Shown piece after piece: positions 25,778 through 33,903 of a DNA stretch of 64,000 bases; position 1 is the stretch's first letter; each line of letters begins with the position of its first letter. Source of the stretch: Bacteroidales bacterium UBA4360 (GTDB lineage: Bacteria; Bacteroidota; Bacteroidia; Bacteroidales; UBA932). Location: positions 62,001 to 126,000 of the forward strand of contig DGSO01000019.1 of the NCBI GenBank assembly GCA_002393945.1, written 5' to 3'. Made by a program: the position numbers and the translations under genes. The notes below the pieces were generated by a model. The model saw nothing but the letters and a program-made list of their open reading frames with translations, did no database searches and was not told the origin of the DNA.

Positions 25778-26742
25778 TACATTGTGCGTCCCACGAGGGC
25801 GTGGGCAAACTGTTTCAGTGCTTCGTGTTCTTCTGCCCCCATTGCCGCATCTGTGCCCTTGAAAACGGCACGGGTGCTGAGGTCGCTTATGGCCTTTTTT
25901 GCTTCGGAGACTATATCTACTGAATCGTATATGGCCTTTACGCGGGCAATCTTTTCTGCAGGAGGAAGGGTAGTGTCATTGAGCGCCTCCGTGAGGCCCA
26001 CGGCTCCTTTTTCGGCAGCCTTCACTGTGAGCCAGGACTTCTTGCAGTTAAGGATATCCCCGCCGATGGGCTTTCCGAACACCTTCTCGTCGCCATAGGC
26101 ATCGAGGTAATCGTCGGCAACCTGGAAGGCAAGTCCAAGGTAGTATCCGTATTCATAAATAGCCTCCTGGCTGGGCTTCCCCGCCCCGGCGATGAGGGCG
26201 CCCATCTGGGCAGAGCACGCAAGAAGGACACCGGTCTTGAGGCCGATCATATTCATGTACTCCGACATCGTGACATCATCCCTCTTCTCGAAGTCCATAT
26301 CCAGCTGCTGGCCGTCGCAGACCTCTGCCGCCGTCTTGGAGAAGAGGTCAAGAGCCTCTCCCAGAACGGCCTTGGGGGCCTTCGCAATGCGTTTGTAGGC
26401 ATCGATACACATGACGTCTCCGCTAAGGATGGCAGTGTCTTCCGACCACTTTTTCCAAACCGTGTCGTGGCCGCGCCTCAGGGGCGAACGGTCCATGATG
26501 TCGTCATGGATAAGGGTGAATGTGTGGAACACCTCCAGCCCCGCCGCCGGTTCAAGCACCTCGGGGGTCAATTCATCGGCATAAATGCCATATGTGGTAA
26601 GGCAGAGGCGCGGTCTGAGCCTTTTTCCGCCTATTTCAATCATGTACCTGAGAGGGTCGTACAGGCCTGCCGGCTCTGCCTGGAACTCAATCCCAGAAAA
26701 AAGCCTTTTCACGGCCTCGTCAATTCTGCCTTCCGAAATCAT
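25777..26742 (-). CDS. polyprenyl (farnesyl/geranylgeranyl) diphosphate synthase
   Basis: A 321-residue all-alpha trans-prenyl synthase that condenses isopentenyl diphosphate onto an allylic primer. It has the first aspartate-rich motif HDDIMDRSPLRRG and the second, FQVADDYLDAYGD, plus GGKRLRP, KTGVLLACSA and GKPIGGDILNCKKSWL. Its size suits an octaprenyl or shorter-chain synthase feeding quinone or cell-wall lipid carriers; product length cannot be read with confidence. It is followed by the U32 gene, and its promoter region is shared with the divergent Gate-domain gene. Confidence 0.9.
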   Translation of the reverse strand: MISEGRIDEAVKRLFSGIEFQAEPAGLYDPLRYMIEIGGKRLRPRLCLTTYGIYADELTPEVLEPAAGLEVFHTFTLIHDDIMDRSPLRRGHDTVWKKWSEDTAILSGDVMCIDAYKRIAKAPKAVLGEALDLFSKTAAEVCDGQQLDMDFEKRDDVTMSEYMNMIGLKTGVLLACSAQMGALIAGAGKPSQEAIYEYGYYLGLAFQVADDYLDAYGDEKVFGKPIGGDILNCKKSWLTVKAAEKGAVGLTEALNDTTLPPAEKIARVKAIYDSVDIVSEAKKAISDLSTRAVFKGTDAAMGAEEHEALKQFAHALVGRTM

Positions 26743-26758
26743 TATTTTCTATTTTTTA

Positions 26759-26766
26759 CAAAGGTA
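26759..26766 (-). promoter_or_regulatory. -7 promoter element for the polyprenyl synthase operon
   Basis: CAAAGGTA reads TACCTTTG on the minus strand and matches TAnnTTTG. It is 16 bases upstream of the synthase start codon. I saw no clear -33 match at the expected spacing. Confidence 0.5.
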
Positions 26767-26781
26767 ACAATAATTTCGCAC

Positions 26782-26811
26782 TTGAATGCATGATAAAAAA
26801 GTGTATCTTTG
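26782..26811 (+). promoter_or_regulatory. full Bacteroidota promoter (-33/-7)
   Basis: TTG (26782-26784), 19 bases, then TATCTTTG (26804-26811) matches the published Bacteroides sigma-AB consensus TTG-N19-21-TAnnTTTG in both elements and spacing. It drives the Gate-domain gene at 26833. Confidence 0.75.
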
Positions 26812-26832
26812 TATCCGCTAACCACCTGATTA

Positions 26833-27969
26833 ATGAAAAAGATCCGTCGCTCTACTGTAGAGGCACTCGTTTTTCTTACAATACTCATAGTCGTTTTCGG
26901 ACTTCTCGGCAGCCGCATGGGCGGCGGCAACATGCTCAAAACCATAATGAATACGGCGCATGACCTGCTTCTTAATACCGTATTCTACCTGATGGGAATC
27001 ACCGTTCTCACCGGTGCCCTTTCCAAACTGATGTCCGAGTTTGGAGTCGTCACCCTTCTGGAACGATTCCTGAGGCCGCTCATGAAGCCGCTCTACAACC
27101 TTCCCGGTGTAGCAGCTCTTGGCGCCGTCATGACTTTCCTCTCTGACAATCCGGCAATCATCGCCCTGTCAAAGGACAGGACCTTCGCGTCGTATTTCAA
27201 GAAGTACCAGCTCATTTCACTGACCAACTTCGGAACTGCATTCGGAATGGGCTTCGTGGTTATTATCACCATGATCGGATATGGCCATGTCTCGGCCGCG
27301 CTGGTGGGTCTTTTCGGAGCATTCTGCGGTTCGATTATCTCTACCAGAATCATGCAGAGAAACTGCCTCAAGGCATATCCGGAACTGGATTCTCCCGTGT
27401 ATGATTCCGTATCAGAGCACGTGGAAGAGGCTCAGGAGGAGACCAGTGACAAGAGCATATTCATGCGTTTTCTGAATGCTGTGCTTGACGGTGGCAAAAA
27501 CGGTGTGGAACTTGGTCTTCAGATTATTCCCGGCGTGCTTATCATCACTACGGCGGTTATCATGATTACCTTCGGCGCCGGCCCTTCCGGAGTATATGAC
27601 GGCAGCTCTTCACAGGGCGTTCCGGTCCTTCCATGGCTGGCAGAGAAGATTCACTGGGTGTTTGAGTGGCTCTTCGGCTTCGAGCACATGGAGCTCATCG
27701 CATTCCCCATGACGGCTCTCGGTGCCGTGGGAGCGTCCCTGGGGCTTCTTCCCACATTTGACACTGCCGGTATCCTTGACGGGAATGCTATCGCCGTGTT
27801 TACCGCCATCGGCATGTGCTGGAGCGGCTTCCTCTCCACACACACCGCCATGCTGGACTCGCTCGGTTACCGCAAGGTCATCTCCAAAGCCATCGGCGCA
27901 CACGCCATCGCAGGCCTTTGCGCCGGCATAATCGCCCACTATCTGTTCCTCTTGGTGTCACTCATTTGA
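26833..27969 (+). CDS. nucleoside recognition (Gate) domain membrane protein
   Basis: A 378-residue membrane protein with about nine helices. Two Gate-like halves are visible: a first (residues 35-170, including GALSKLMSEFG, and FLSDNPAIIALSKDRTFA) and a second (residues 225-378, GVELGLQIIPGVLIITTAVIMITFGAG and ALGAVGASLGLLPTF). The family includes nucleoside-recognition proteins and spore maturation SpmA/B relatives; the substrate is not known. It reaches within 3 bases of the convergent recO gene, with no hairpin between them. Confidence 0.82.
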   Translation: MKKIRRSTVEALVFLTILIVVFGLLGSRMGGGNMLKTIMNTAHDLLLNTVFYLMGITVLTGALSKLMSEFGVVTLLERFLRPLMKPLYNLPGVAALGAVMTFLSDNPAIIALSKDRTFASYFKKYQLISLTNFGTAFGMGFVVIITMIGYGHVSAALVGLFGAFCGSIISTRIMQRNCLKAYPELDSPVYDSVSEHVEEAQEETSDKSIFMRFLNAVLDGGKNGVELGLQIIPGVLIITTAVIMITFGAGPSGVYDGSSSQGVPVLPWLAEKIHWVFEWLFGFEHMELIAFPMTALGAVGASLGLLPTFDTAGILDGNAIAVFTAIGMCWSGFLSTHTAMLDSLGYRKVISKAIGAHAIAGLCAGIIAHYLFLLVSLI

Positions 27970-27972
27970 CAC

Positions 27973-28623
27973 CTATTTGTACAATTCCCTGAGCACAGAC
28001 AATGATTTTACGCGGATAGGCTGGTCGGTGTGGAATTCCAGGTAGCGAAGGATGGATTCGCAGAGGTCCGTACGCTTGGAGCCGCTCATTGGGACCAGCA
28101 TCGCCTCGGTGAATTCAGAGGTGAGCAGCTGCTTGAAAAGCGGGGCGTCATCGCCCGCAAAGGGCAGCATATCCTGAAACGTAGGCCTGAAGCCCAGCGC
28201 TGCGGCAAAGTCCAGCAGCCACAGCACGTGGAAGTTGGAGAAATCCCCCTCCAGGGCATCCAGGGTAAGGATACTGCGCACACACCACTCATAAAGGCCG
28301 TCTTCATAAGCCCCTTCCCTCACGGTGCGGAACAGCACCTCTGCAAGGAACAGCGAGATGGTATTCTTGTGAATGTTCCCGCGGATTCCCCCCAGCGCAT
28401 CCAGTGCCGACACATCCTTCAGCGACCACAGCTGGGACATTGGATTCTCGACCACATCGGCCTCCAGTATGCTCAGGGGCATGAAAAGGGCTGCCGATGT
28501 CTTCTTCCCCGGCCGCACGATGAAGCCCCTCCTTCCGAATTCCTTCGAAAGGGTGTGCACCACCAGCTGGCTCTCACCCACCTTGGTAGTTGAAAGGACG
28601 ATGAGTTCAGCGCTTTGTTTCAT
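27973..28623 (-). CDS. recO: DNA repair protein RecO
   Basis: A 216-residue protein with an N-terminal OB-like domain (ELIVLSTTKVGESQLVVHTLSKEFGRRGFIVRPGKK) followed by a helical C-terminal domain, as in Bacteroidota RecO. RecO helps load RecA onto SSB-coated single-stranded DNA in the RecFOR pathway. The C-terminal zinc-binding cysteines of some RecO proteins are not present here, as is usual for this phylum. Its start lies within the end of rdgB (17-base overlap), so the two genes are coupled. Confidence 0.85.
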   Translation of the reverse strand: MKQSAELIVLSTTKVGESQLVVHTLSKEFGRRGFIVRPGKKTSAALFMPLSILEADVVENPMSQLWSLKDVSALDALGGIRGNIHKNTISLFLAEVLFRTVREGAYEDGLYEWCVRSILTLDALEGDFSNFHVLWLLDFAAALGFRPTFQDMLPFAGDDAPLFKQLLTSEFTEAMLVPMSGSKRTDLCESILRYLEFHTDQPIRVKSLSVLRELYK

Positions 28624-29242
28624 TCAGGAATTCCGCCATGGCCCTGAGGGCCTTTCCACGATGCGAGATGGCGTTTTTCTCATCTTCGGGAATCTCTGCC
28701 GATGTCTTGTCCAGCCCCTCGGGGTAGAATACGGGATCATAACCGAAACCGCCTTCCCCGTGCCTTTCCCGGGCTATGCTGCCCTCCATAGTGCCGTCGA
28801 AGAAGTATTTCTCTCCGCCAAGGATAAGCACCACGGCCGTGCGGAACCTGGCCTTTCTCGTTGCGTGCGGCGTAGAAATGCCCATCTCCCTCATTGCCGA
28901 TGCCTCACGCTCCCTGCGGGCCATCTCGGAAAGCAATTTGTCGATATTCCTGGAGGGGTTGCGGTCGGGACCCGAATAGCGGGCCGTCTCTACACCGGGG
29001 GCTCCTCCAAGGATTTCCACCTCGAGGCCGGAATCGTCGGCGAAGCAGTCCATGCCGGTGCGTTCATATATATAGTTTGCCTTCTGCAGGGAATTGGCCC
29101 TGAAGGTATTACCCGTTTCAGGAATATCTTCCGTTATCCCCGCCTCTGCGGCCGATATTATTTCAAAGCCATCTCCCAGAATCTCGGCAGCTTCGCGGAG
29201 TTTACTGGGATTTGCGCTTGCAAAAACAAGTTTCATAGTCAT
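28607..29242 (-). CDS. rdgB: XTP/dITP pyrophosphatase (RdgB/HAM1)
   Basis: A 211-residue nucleotide-pool sanitiser that hydrolyses ITP, dITP and XTP to monophosphates. Family motifs are FASANPSKLREAAEIL at the start, TFRANSLQKA, FADDSGLEVEILGGAPGVETARY, GEGGFGYDPVFYPEG and NAISHRGKAL at the end. Either of two nearby in-frame ATGs (29242 or 29236) could be the start; the second matches the usual MKLVFAS beginning. It is divergent from the S41 protease gene across paired promoters. Confidence 0.95.
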   Translation of the reverse strand: MTMKLVFASANPSKLREAAEILGDGFEIISAAEAGITEDIPETGNTFRANSLQKANYIYERTGMDCFADDSGLEVEILGGAPGVETARYSGPDRNPSRNIDKLLSEMARREREASAMREMGISTPHATRKARFRTAVVLILGGEKYFFDGTMEGSIARERHGEGGFGYDPVFYPEGLDKTSAEIPEDEKNAISHRGKALRAMAEFLNETKR

Positions 29243-29258
29243 GGTTTATTTTCCGGCG

Positions 29259-29286
29259 CAAAGATACTAATTATTTATTATCTTTG
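29259..29286. promoter_or_regulatory. back-to-back divergent promoters
   Basis: CAAAGATA (29259-29266) is the -7 TATCTTTG of the leftward rdgB-recO operon. TATCTTTG (29279-29286) is the same sequence for the rightward S41 protease gene. The two eight-base elements form a perfect inverted repeat separated by 12 AT-rich bases, so each -33 region must lie inside or beyond the other promoter. Confidence 0.65.
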
Positions 29287-29339
29287 TGAGACGGCATGCT
29301 GTTTGAGGGTAACTGCAGCCGGTAAAAACGAGTTTGAAA

Positions 29340-30950
29340 ATGAGAAAATCGGCATATATATTTGCAGCCCTGCTGGCACTGACCGTTTCTGCAGGGGCAT
29401 CGGCACAGTCCAAATCCTTCAACATGGGCAAGTGGATAGAGGTCCACAACGCCATCCTCAAGGAACTGAACCGTTCCTACGTGGATTCGCTGGAGGTGGG
29501 ACGCATTCAGAGAAAGGCGGTGGATGCCATGCTGGAAAGCCTGGATCCTTACACGGTTTATGTTCCGGAAGAGGAACAGGAAGACTTCCAGATGATGCTC
29601 ACCAGCACGTATGGAGGCATCGGCGCAATCATTTACAAGCCTGATGTGAACGGAAATGTCATCATCAACGAGCCGTATGCGAACTCCCCTGCCGCAAAGG
29701 CAGGCCTTCGCTGCGGGGACGAGATTGAATCCATCGACGGGGAAAGCACCCACGGGCTCACGAGTTCCGAATCCTCCGAAAAAATGAGGGGAAAGCCTGG
29801 GACAAGCGTTACATTCCGCGTCAGGAAACTCAGAACCGGGGAGCTCACGGACGTGAAAGTGGTCCGCGAACGCATCATACTCCCTTCCGTGGAATACTCC
29901 GGAATGCTTGATAACGGTGACGGATATATCATGCTCACCAAGTTCACAGAAGGTGTCTGGAGAGATGTCAAGAGCTCATTCCAGAAGCTTAAGAGCCAGG
30001 GCATGAAACGCCTTGTACTGGACCTTCGCGGCAATGGCGGCGGGCTTCTTTCCGAGGCCGTGAACATCGTGTCGCTCTTCGTTCCGCGCGGGACGGTGGT
30101 GGTATCGGCAAAGGGAAGGACTCCCAGCAGCAATGCCACATACCGCACTACAGGAGAGCCCCTGGACACCGATATACCTATTGTGGTACTGGTGGATTCC
30201 GGAAGCGCGTCGGCATCGGAAATCGTCTCCGGAGCCCTGCAGGACTATGACAGGGCAACTATCATCGGCACGCGCACTTACGGGAAGGGCCTTGTGCAGA
30301 GCATCCGCGCCCTGCCTTACGACGGGCAGCTCAAGGTAACCACCGCAAAGTATTATACCCCTTCCGGAAGGTGCGTGCAGGCCATCGACTACTCCCACCG
30401 CAACGAGGACGGCAGCGTGGGGCACATTCCCGATTCCCTTACACATACTTTCACCACCACCCACGGACGCACGGTGAGGGACGGCGGCGGAATCACCCCC
30501 GACTTTGAAGTAAAGCCCCACCGCTATTCAAGGCTCACCTACTCCCTGGTTCTTGGAGGTATCGTCGAACAGTACGCCCTCAAGTATGTACGCGAACACG
30601 AAAGCGTCGACGAAGACTTCCACTTCACCGACTACGATGACTTCGTGGCCTTCGCGGCAGACAAGGAATTCGACTACCGTTCATCGGCAAGGGCTATCTT
30701 CGACCAGATGAAGGAAACGCTCAAGGAGGACGGCCTTGCAGATGCGATGGCTCCGCAGCTGGAAGCCCTGGAGAAATCCCTGGACATGGACAAAACCACC
30801 TTCCTGCGCCTGAAAAAGGACGAAATCATCCCCTTCATCGAAGAGGACATAGTGGTGCGTTATTACTTCCAGGAAGCCGGCATACGCATTCGCCTGCGCT
30901 ATGACCAGCAGCTTCACGAAGCCCTCAAACAACCTGCAATTACATGGTAA
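29340..30950 (+). CDS. S41 family C-terminal processing peptidase
   Basis: A 536-residue exported protease. Residues 1-23 form a signal peptide (ALTVSAGASAQ). A PDZ domain (residues 90-175, INEPYANSPAAKAGLRCGDEIESIDG) is followed by the S41 core with LVLDLRGNGGGLL, VDSGSASASEIVSGAL (nucleophile serine) and IGTRTYGKGLVQ (general-base lysine). The last 130 residues are a helical domain seen in Bacteroidota CTPs. Likely role is cleavage of envelope proteins. An in-frame TTG at 29334 is possible, but ATG 29340 begins the signal peptide cleanly. Confidence 0.92.
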   Translation: MRKSAYIFAALLALTVSAGASAQSKSFNMGKWIEVHNAILKELNRSYVDSLEVGRIQRKAVDAMLESLDPYTVYVPEEEQEDFQMMLTSTYGGIGAIIYKPDVNGNVIINEPYANSPAAKAGLRCGDEIESIDGESTHGLTSSESSEKMRGKPGTSVTFRVRKLRTGELTDVKVVRERIILPSVEYSGMLDNGDGYIMLTKFTEGVWRDVKSSFQKLKSQGMKRLVLDLRGNGGGLLSEAVNIVSLFVPRGTVVVSAKGRTPSSNATYRTTGEPLDTDIPIVVLVDSGSASASEIVSGALQDYDRATIIGTRTYGKGLVQSIRALPYDGQLKVTTAKYYTPSGRCVQAIDYSHRNEDGSVGHIPDSLTHTFTTTHGRTVRDGGGITPDFEVKPHRYSRLTYSLVLGGIVEQYALKYVREHESVDEDFHFTDYDDFVAFAADKEFDYRSSARAIFDQMKETLKEDGLADAMAPQLEALEKSLDMDKTTFLRLKKDEIIPFIEEDIVVRYYFQEAGIRIRLRYDQQLHEALKQPAITW

Positions 30951-30951
30951 T

Positions 30952-32220
30952 ATGAATACTGCGCTCATAGTTGGCATAGCCGCAGCCGCGGTGATCATAA
31001 TACTGGTGGTGATATGGATAGTCTCTGCCGGGAAGCTTCGCATGCAGATAGTGCGCAAAGAGGCGGAGGCCGCTACGGCACAGGCGCTCCTTGAAAGCGA
31101 AAGGAAGCAGCACGAAAAAGCCCTCGAAGACCTTCAGGAGAGTCAGGAAAAGGCCATCGAAGCCGCCAAGACGGCACTCGCCCTCGAGAACGAGAAGATT
31201 CTGAAAGCCCGCGAGGAGAGCCTCAAGAAAGAGGCTGCAGAAACCATGAAGACCATCACCGGAGGCCTCGACAAGGATATCCGGGACATGAAGGAAGCCT
31301 TTGACGCGCAGAAGAAAACCCACGCCGAGGAGAGCTCCGCCATCAAGACACAGTTTGCCGAAACGGTCCGGCACCTGCGTGAGCAGACGGATTCCATCGG
31401 CACCAAGGCCGAAAACCTTGCCAGCGCCCTCAAGGGCAAGAACAAGATGCAGGGAATCTTCGGGGAAACCATCCTGGAGAACATCCTCAAGGGAGAAGGC
31501 CTGCGCCCGGGTCACGACTACGACTCGGAATTCTGGCTCCGGGACAGGAAGGGCAACATCATCGTGAGCGAAGAGACCGGCCGGCGCATGCGCCCCGACT
31601 TCGCCCTCCATTTCCCCGACGACACGGACATCCTCATCGACTCCAAAGTCTCCCTGAGCGCTCTGTCCGACTACTTCGACGCCACAGATGACGAAGCCCG
31701 TGCCGATGCCTCCCGCCGCAACCTGGAATCTGTGCGGAATCACGTCAAGGAACTCACAAGCAAGGAGTACCAGAAATACGTACAGGGCAGGAATACGCTG
31801 GATTACGTCATAATGTTCATCCCCAACTATGGGGCATACCAGCTGGCAAAGCAGGAAGACAAGGAAATCTTCGCCTGGGCTTTTGACCAGAATGTCCTCA
31901 TCACCACGGAGGAAACGCTGATTCCTTTCCTGCGCCTGATCCGCACCGCCTGGGTGCAGAAAGAGCAGATGGAAAACATCTCGGAGATAGTCACCGCGGC
32001 CCAGAACATGGTTGAACGTGTTGCCCTCTACTGCGAAAAGAACGCAGAGGTGGAGCACACGCTCGAAGTTGCCGTGAAGAAATTCAAGGAAAACTCGGCA
32101 CGCCTCAACGACAGCCCACAGAGCATAGTAGGCGCCGCATGGAAGGCTGTGAACCACGGCATCAAATCCCCCTCCCGTATACTTCCGCCGCTCGCGCCGG
32201 GGAATACGCCCGAGGAGTAA
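30952..32220 (+). CDS. rmuC: DNA recombination protein RmuC
   Basis: A 422-residue protein: one N-terminal membrane helix (ALIVGIAAAAVIIILVVIWIV), a long coiled coil rich in Glu, Lys and Ala (residues 30-165), and the RmuC domain with QGIFGETILENILKGEGL, MRPDFALHFPDDTDILIDSKVSL and YVIMFIPNYGAYQLA. RmuC limits DNA inversions at short repeats and has a restriction-endonuclease-like core; DSK is part of the nuclease-type motif. ATG 30952 lies one base after the protease stop. The earlier in-frame start at 30901 falls inside the protease gene and adds no homology. Confidence 0.9.
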   Translation: MNTALIVGIAAAAVIIILVVIWIVSAGKLRMQIVRKEAEAATAQALLESERKQHEKALEDLQESQEKAIEAAKTALALENEKILKAREESLKKEAAETMKTITGGLDKDIRDMKEAFDAQKKTHAEESSAIKTQFAETVRHLREQTDSIGTKAENLASALKGKNKMQGIFGETILENILKGEGLRPGHDYDSEFWLRDRKGNIIVSEETGRRMRPDFALHFPDDTDILIDSKVSLSALSDYFDATDDEARADASRRNLESVRNHVKELTSKEYQKYVQGRNTLDYVIMFIPNYGAYQLAKQEDKEIFAWAFDQNVLITTEETLIPFLRLIRTAWVQKEQMENISEIVTAAQNMVERVALYCEKNAEVEHTLEVAVKKFKENSARLNDSPQSIVGAAWKAVNHGIKSPSRILPPLAPGNTPEE

Positions 32221-32232
32221 TATCAACAGATT

Positions 32233-33903
32233 ATGCAAGTAGAAATACATATCGTAAATGACGGCAGCAAACTCATGGTGGAAAAGGGCACAGCCCTGTC
32301 TGCGTTTGCTCCCAAAACAGTGAAGGATGCCAAGTCCGGCAGGGAATTCGATGTCCTGGCAGCCATAGTGGACCACGAACTCCGTTCCCTTGACTTTACC
32401 GTGTTCTATCCCCATCAGGTGGAATTCATCGGCCTTAATCAAACTGAAGGGCGCAGGGTCTATATCCGTTCCCTGAGCTTTATGGCACAGGCTGCGGCCC
32501 GCGAACTGTATCCGGACCGCGTTTTCAAGATAAACCATTCCCTGCCAAGCGGTTACTACTGCAAATTCAGGGGCGAGCGCATCACCGATGAACAGATTTT
32601 CGCCATCCGTGACAGGATGCGCGAGATGGTTTCGGAGGACCTTCCTTTCACAAGAAGGGAAATGCTTTCCACAGAGGCCGAAAAGCTTTTCATAGCACAG
32701 AACCAGAAGCTCAAGGCTGGCCTTATCCACTCCCTGGGCAAGTACTTCACTACCGTCTACGGACTTGACGGGGTGACGGACAATTTCTACGGTCCGCTGG
32801 CACCTTCCACGGGATATATAAAGGTGTTCGACCTGATGCCCTTCCATCACGGATTCTGCCTCCAGTACCCTCAGGAAGGTGATGAAAGCCATACAATTCC
32901 CCGCCAGAAGCAGCTTAAGCTTACCAATACCCTGAAAGACTACGGATACTGGTGCAAGACTACAGGTATAGTGAGCGTTGGAGCGCTCAATGAGTGCCTT
33001 ATGAATGGCAAGGCCGTGGAGCTCATCAATCTCTGCGAAGCCCGCCAGGAGCGCAGCTATGCCGCCCTTGCAGACAGGATTTATGCAGAGAAGGAGCGCC
33101 TCAAGATAGTTTTCCTTGCAGGCCCTTCTTCAAGCGGAAAGACCTCTTCTTCGCTAAGGGTTGCGCAGCAGTGCAAGGTCCTGGGCCTGAATCCTAAGGT
33201 AATCGAGCTGGACAATTATTTCGTTTCCAGGGAATGCACTCCAAAGGACGAAGACGGCAATTACGACTTCGAGGCTCTCGAGGCAATGGATCTGGAGCTT
33301 TTGGGAAAGCACCTCAATACCCTTCTGGACGGCGGTGAGGTGGAGATTCCACGTTACGACTTCAAGCTTGGCGAACCCTTCTTCGAAGGCAATATGATGC
33401 ATCTTGAAGAGAACGACATCCTTGTGATGGAAGGCATCCACGCACTGGATCCCGCAATGGTTCCGTCTGTAGACCAGTCCAGAATATTCAGGATTTATGC
33501 ATCGGCCCTCACTTCCTTGAAGCTGGACGAGAACTGCTGCATCTCCACGACGGACAACCGCCTCCTCAGGCGCATGGTCAGGGACAACCGCGTCAGGGGC
33601 ATATCCCCCGAAGAGACCATCCTCCGCTGGCCCTCCGTCCGCCGCGGCGAGGGCAAGTATATCTTCCCATTCCAGGAGAATGCCGATGCCCAGTTCAACA
33701 GCGCACTGCTGTACGAGCTGCCTCTGCTCAGATACTATGCAGAACCCCTTCTGAGGCGCATCCAGCCATCTTCGCCCGCATATCCGGAGGCTGTGCGTCT
33801 TCTCAAATTCCTTGGATATATCGTCGCTCTTCAGCCCAATGAGATAGCGGCAATACCGCCCACATCAATACTTCGCGAATTCATCGGAGGACAGACACTA
33901 TGA
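32233..33903 (+). CDS. nucleoside kinase (uridine kinase-like) with TGS/ThrRS-like N-terminus
   Basis: A 556-residue protein seen widely in Bacteroidales. The first 70 residues resemble a TGS-like domain and residues 70-200 a threonyl-tRNA synthetase-type accessory domain (GYYCKFRGERITDEQIFAI). The C-terminal 270 residues are a uridine kinase/phosphoribulokinase P-loop domain with Walker A GPSSSGKTSSS, IELDNYFVSRECTP and LVMEGIHALDP. It probably phosphorylates a nucleoside, substrate unproven. Its stop overlaps the GH97 start as ATGA. Confidence 0.85.
   Translation: MQVEIHIVNDGSKLMVEKGTALSAFAPKTVKDAKSGREFDVLAAIVDHELRSLDFTVFYPHQVEFIGLNQTEGRRVYIRSLSFMAQAAARELYPDRVFKINHSLPSGYYCKFRGERITDEQIFAIRDRMREMVSEDLPFTRREMLSTEAEKLFIAQNQKLKAGLIHSLGKYFTTVYGLDGVTDNFYGPLAPSTGYIKVFDLMPFHHGFCLQYPQEGDESHTIPRQKQLKLTNTLKDYGYWCKTTGIVSVGALNECLMNGKAVELINLCEARQERSYAALADRIYAEKERLKIVFLAGPSSSGKTSSSLRVAQQCKVLGLNPKVIELDNYFVSRECTPKDEDGNYDFEALEAMDLELLGKHLNTLLDGGEVEIPRYDFKLGEPFFEGNMMHLEENDILVMEGIHALDPAMVPSVDQSRIFRIYASALTSLKLDENCCISTTDNRLLRRMVRDNRVRGISPEETILRWPSVRRGEGKYIFPFQENADAQFNSALLYELPLLRYYAEPLLRRIQPSSPAYPEAVRLLKFLGYIVALQPNEIAAIPPTSILREFIGGQTL

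Noticed and set aside
28373..29644. 423-residue plus-strand open frame
   Set aside because: Runs opposite recO and rdgB and into the S41 gene in another frame. Both real genes have family motifs, and this one has none.
30940..32892. 650-residue open frame on the minus strand
   Set aside because: It lies opposite rmuC and the nucleoside kinase start, which have clear homology. It has low-complexity Gly/Val/Leu-rich content and no recognisable domain, as expected from codon bias in antisense.
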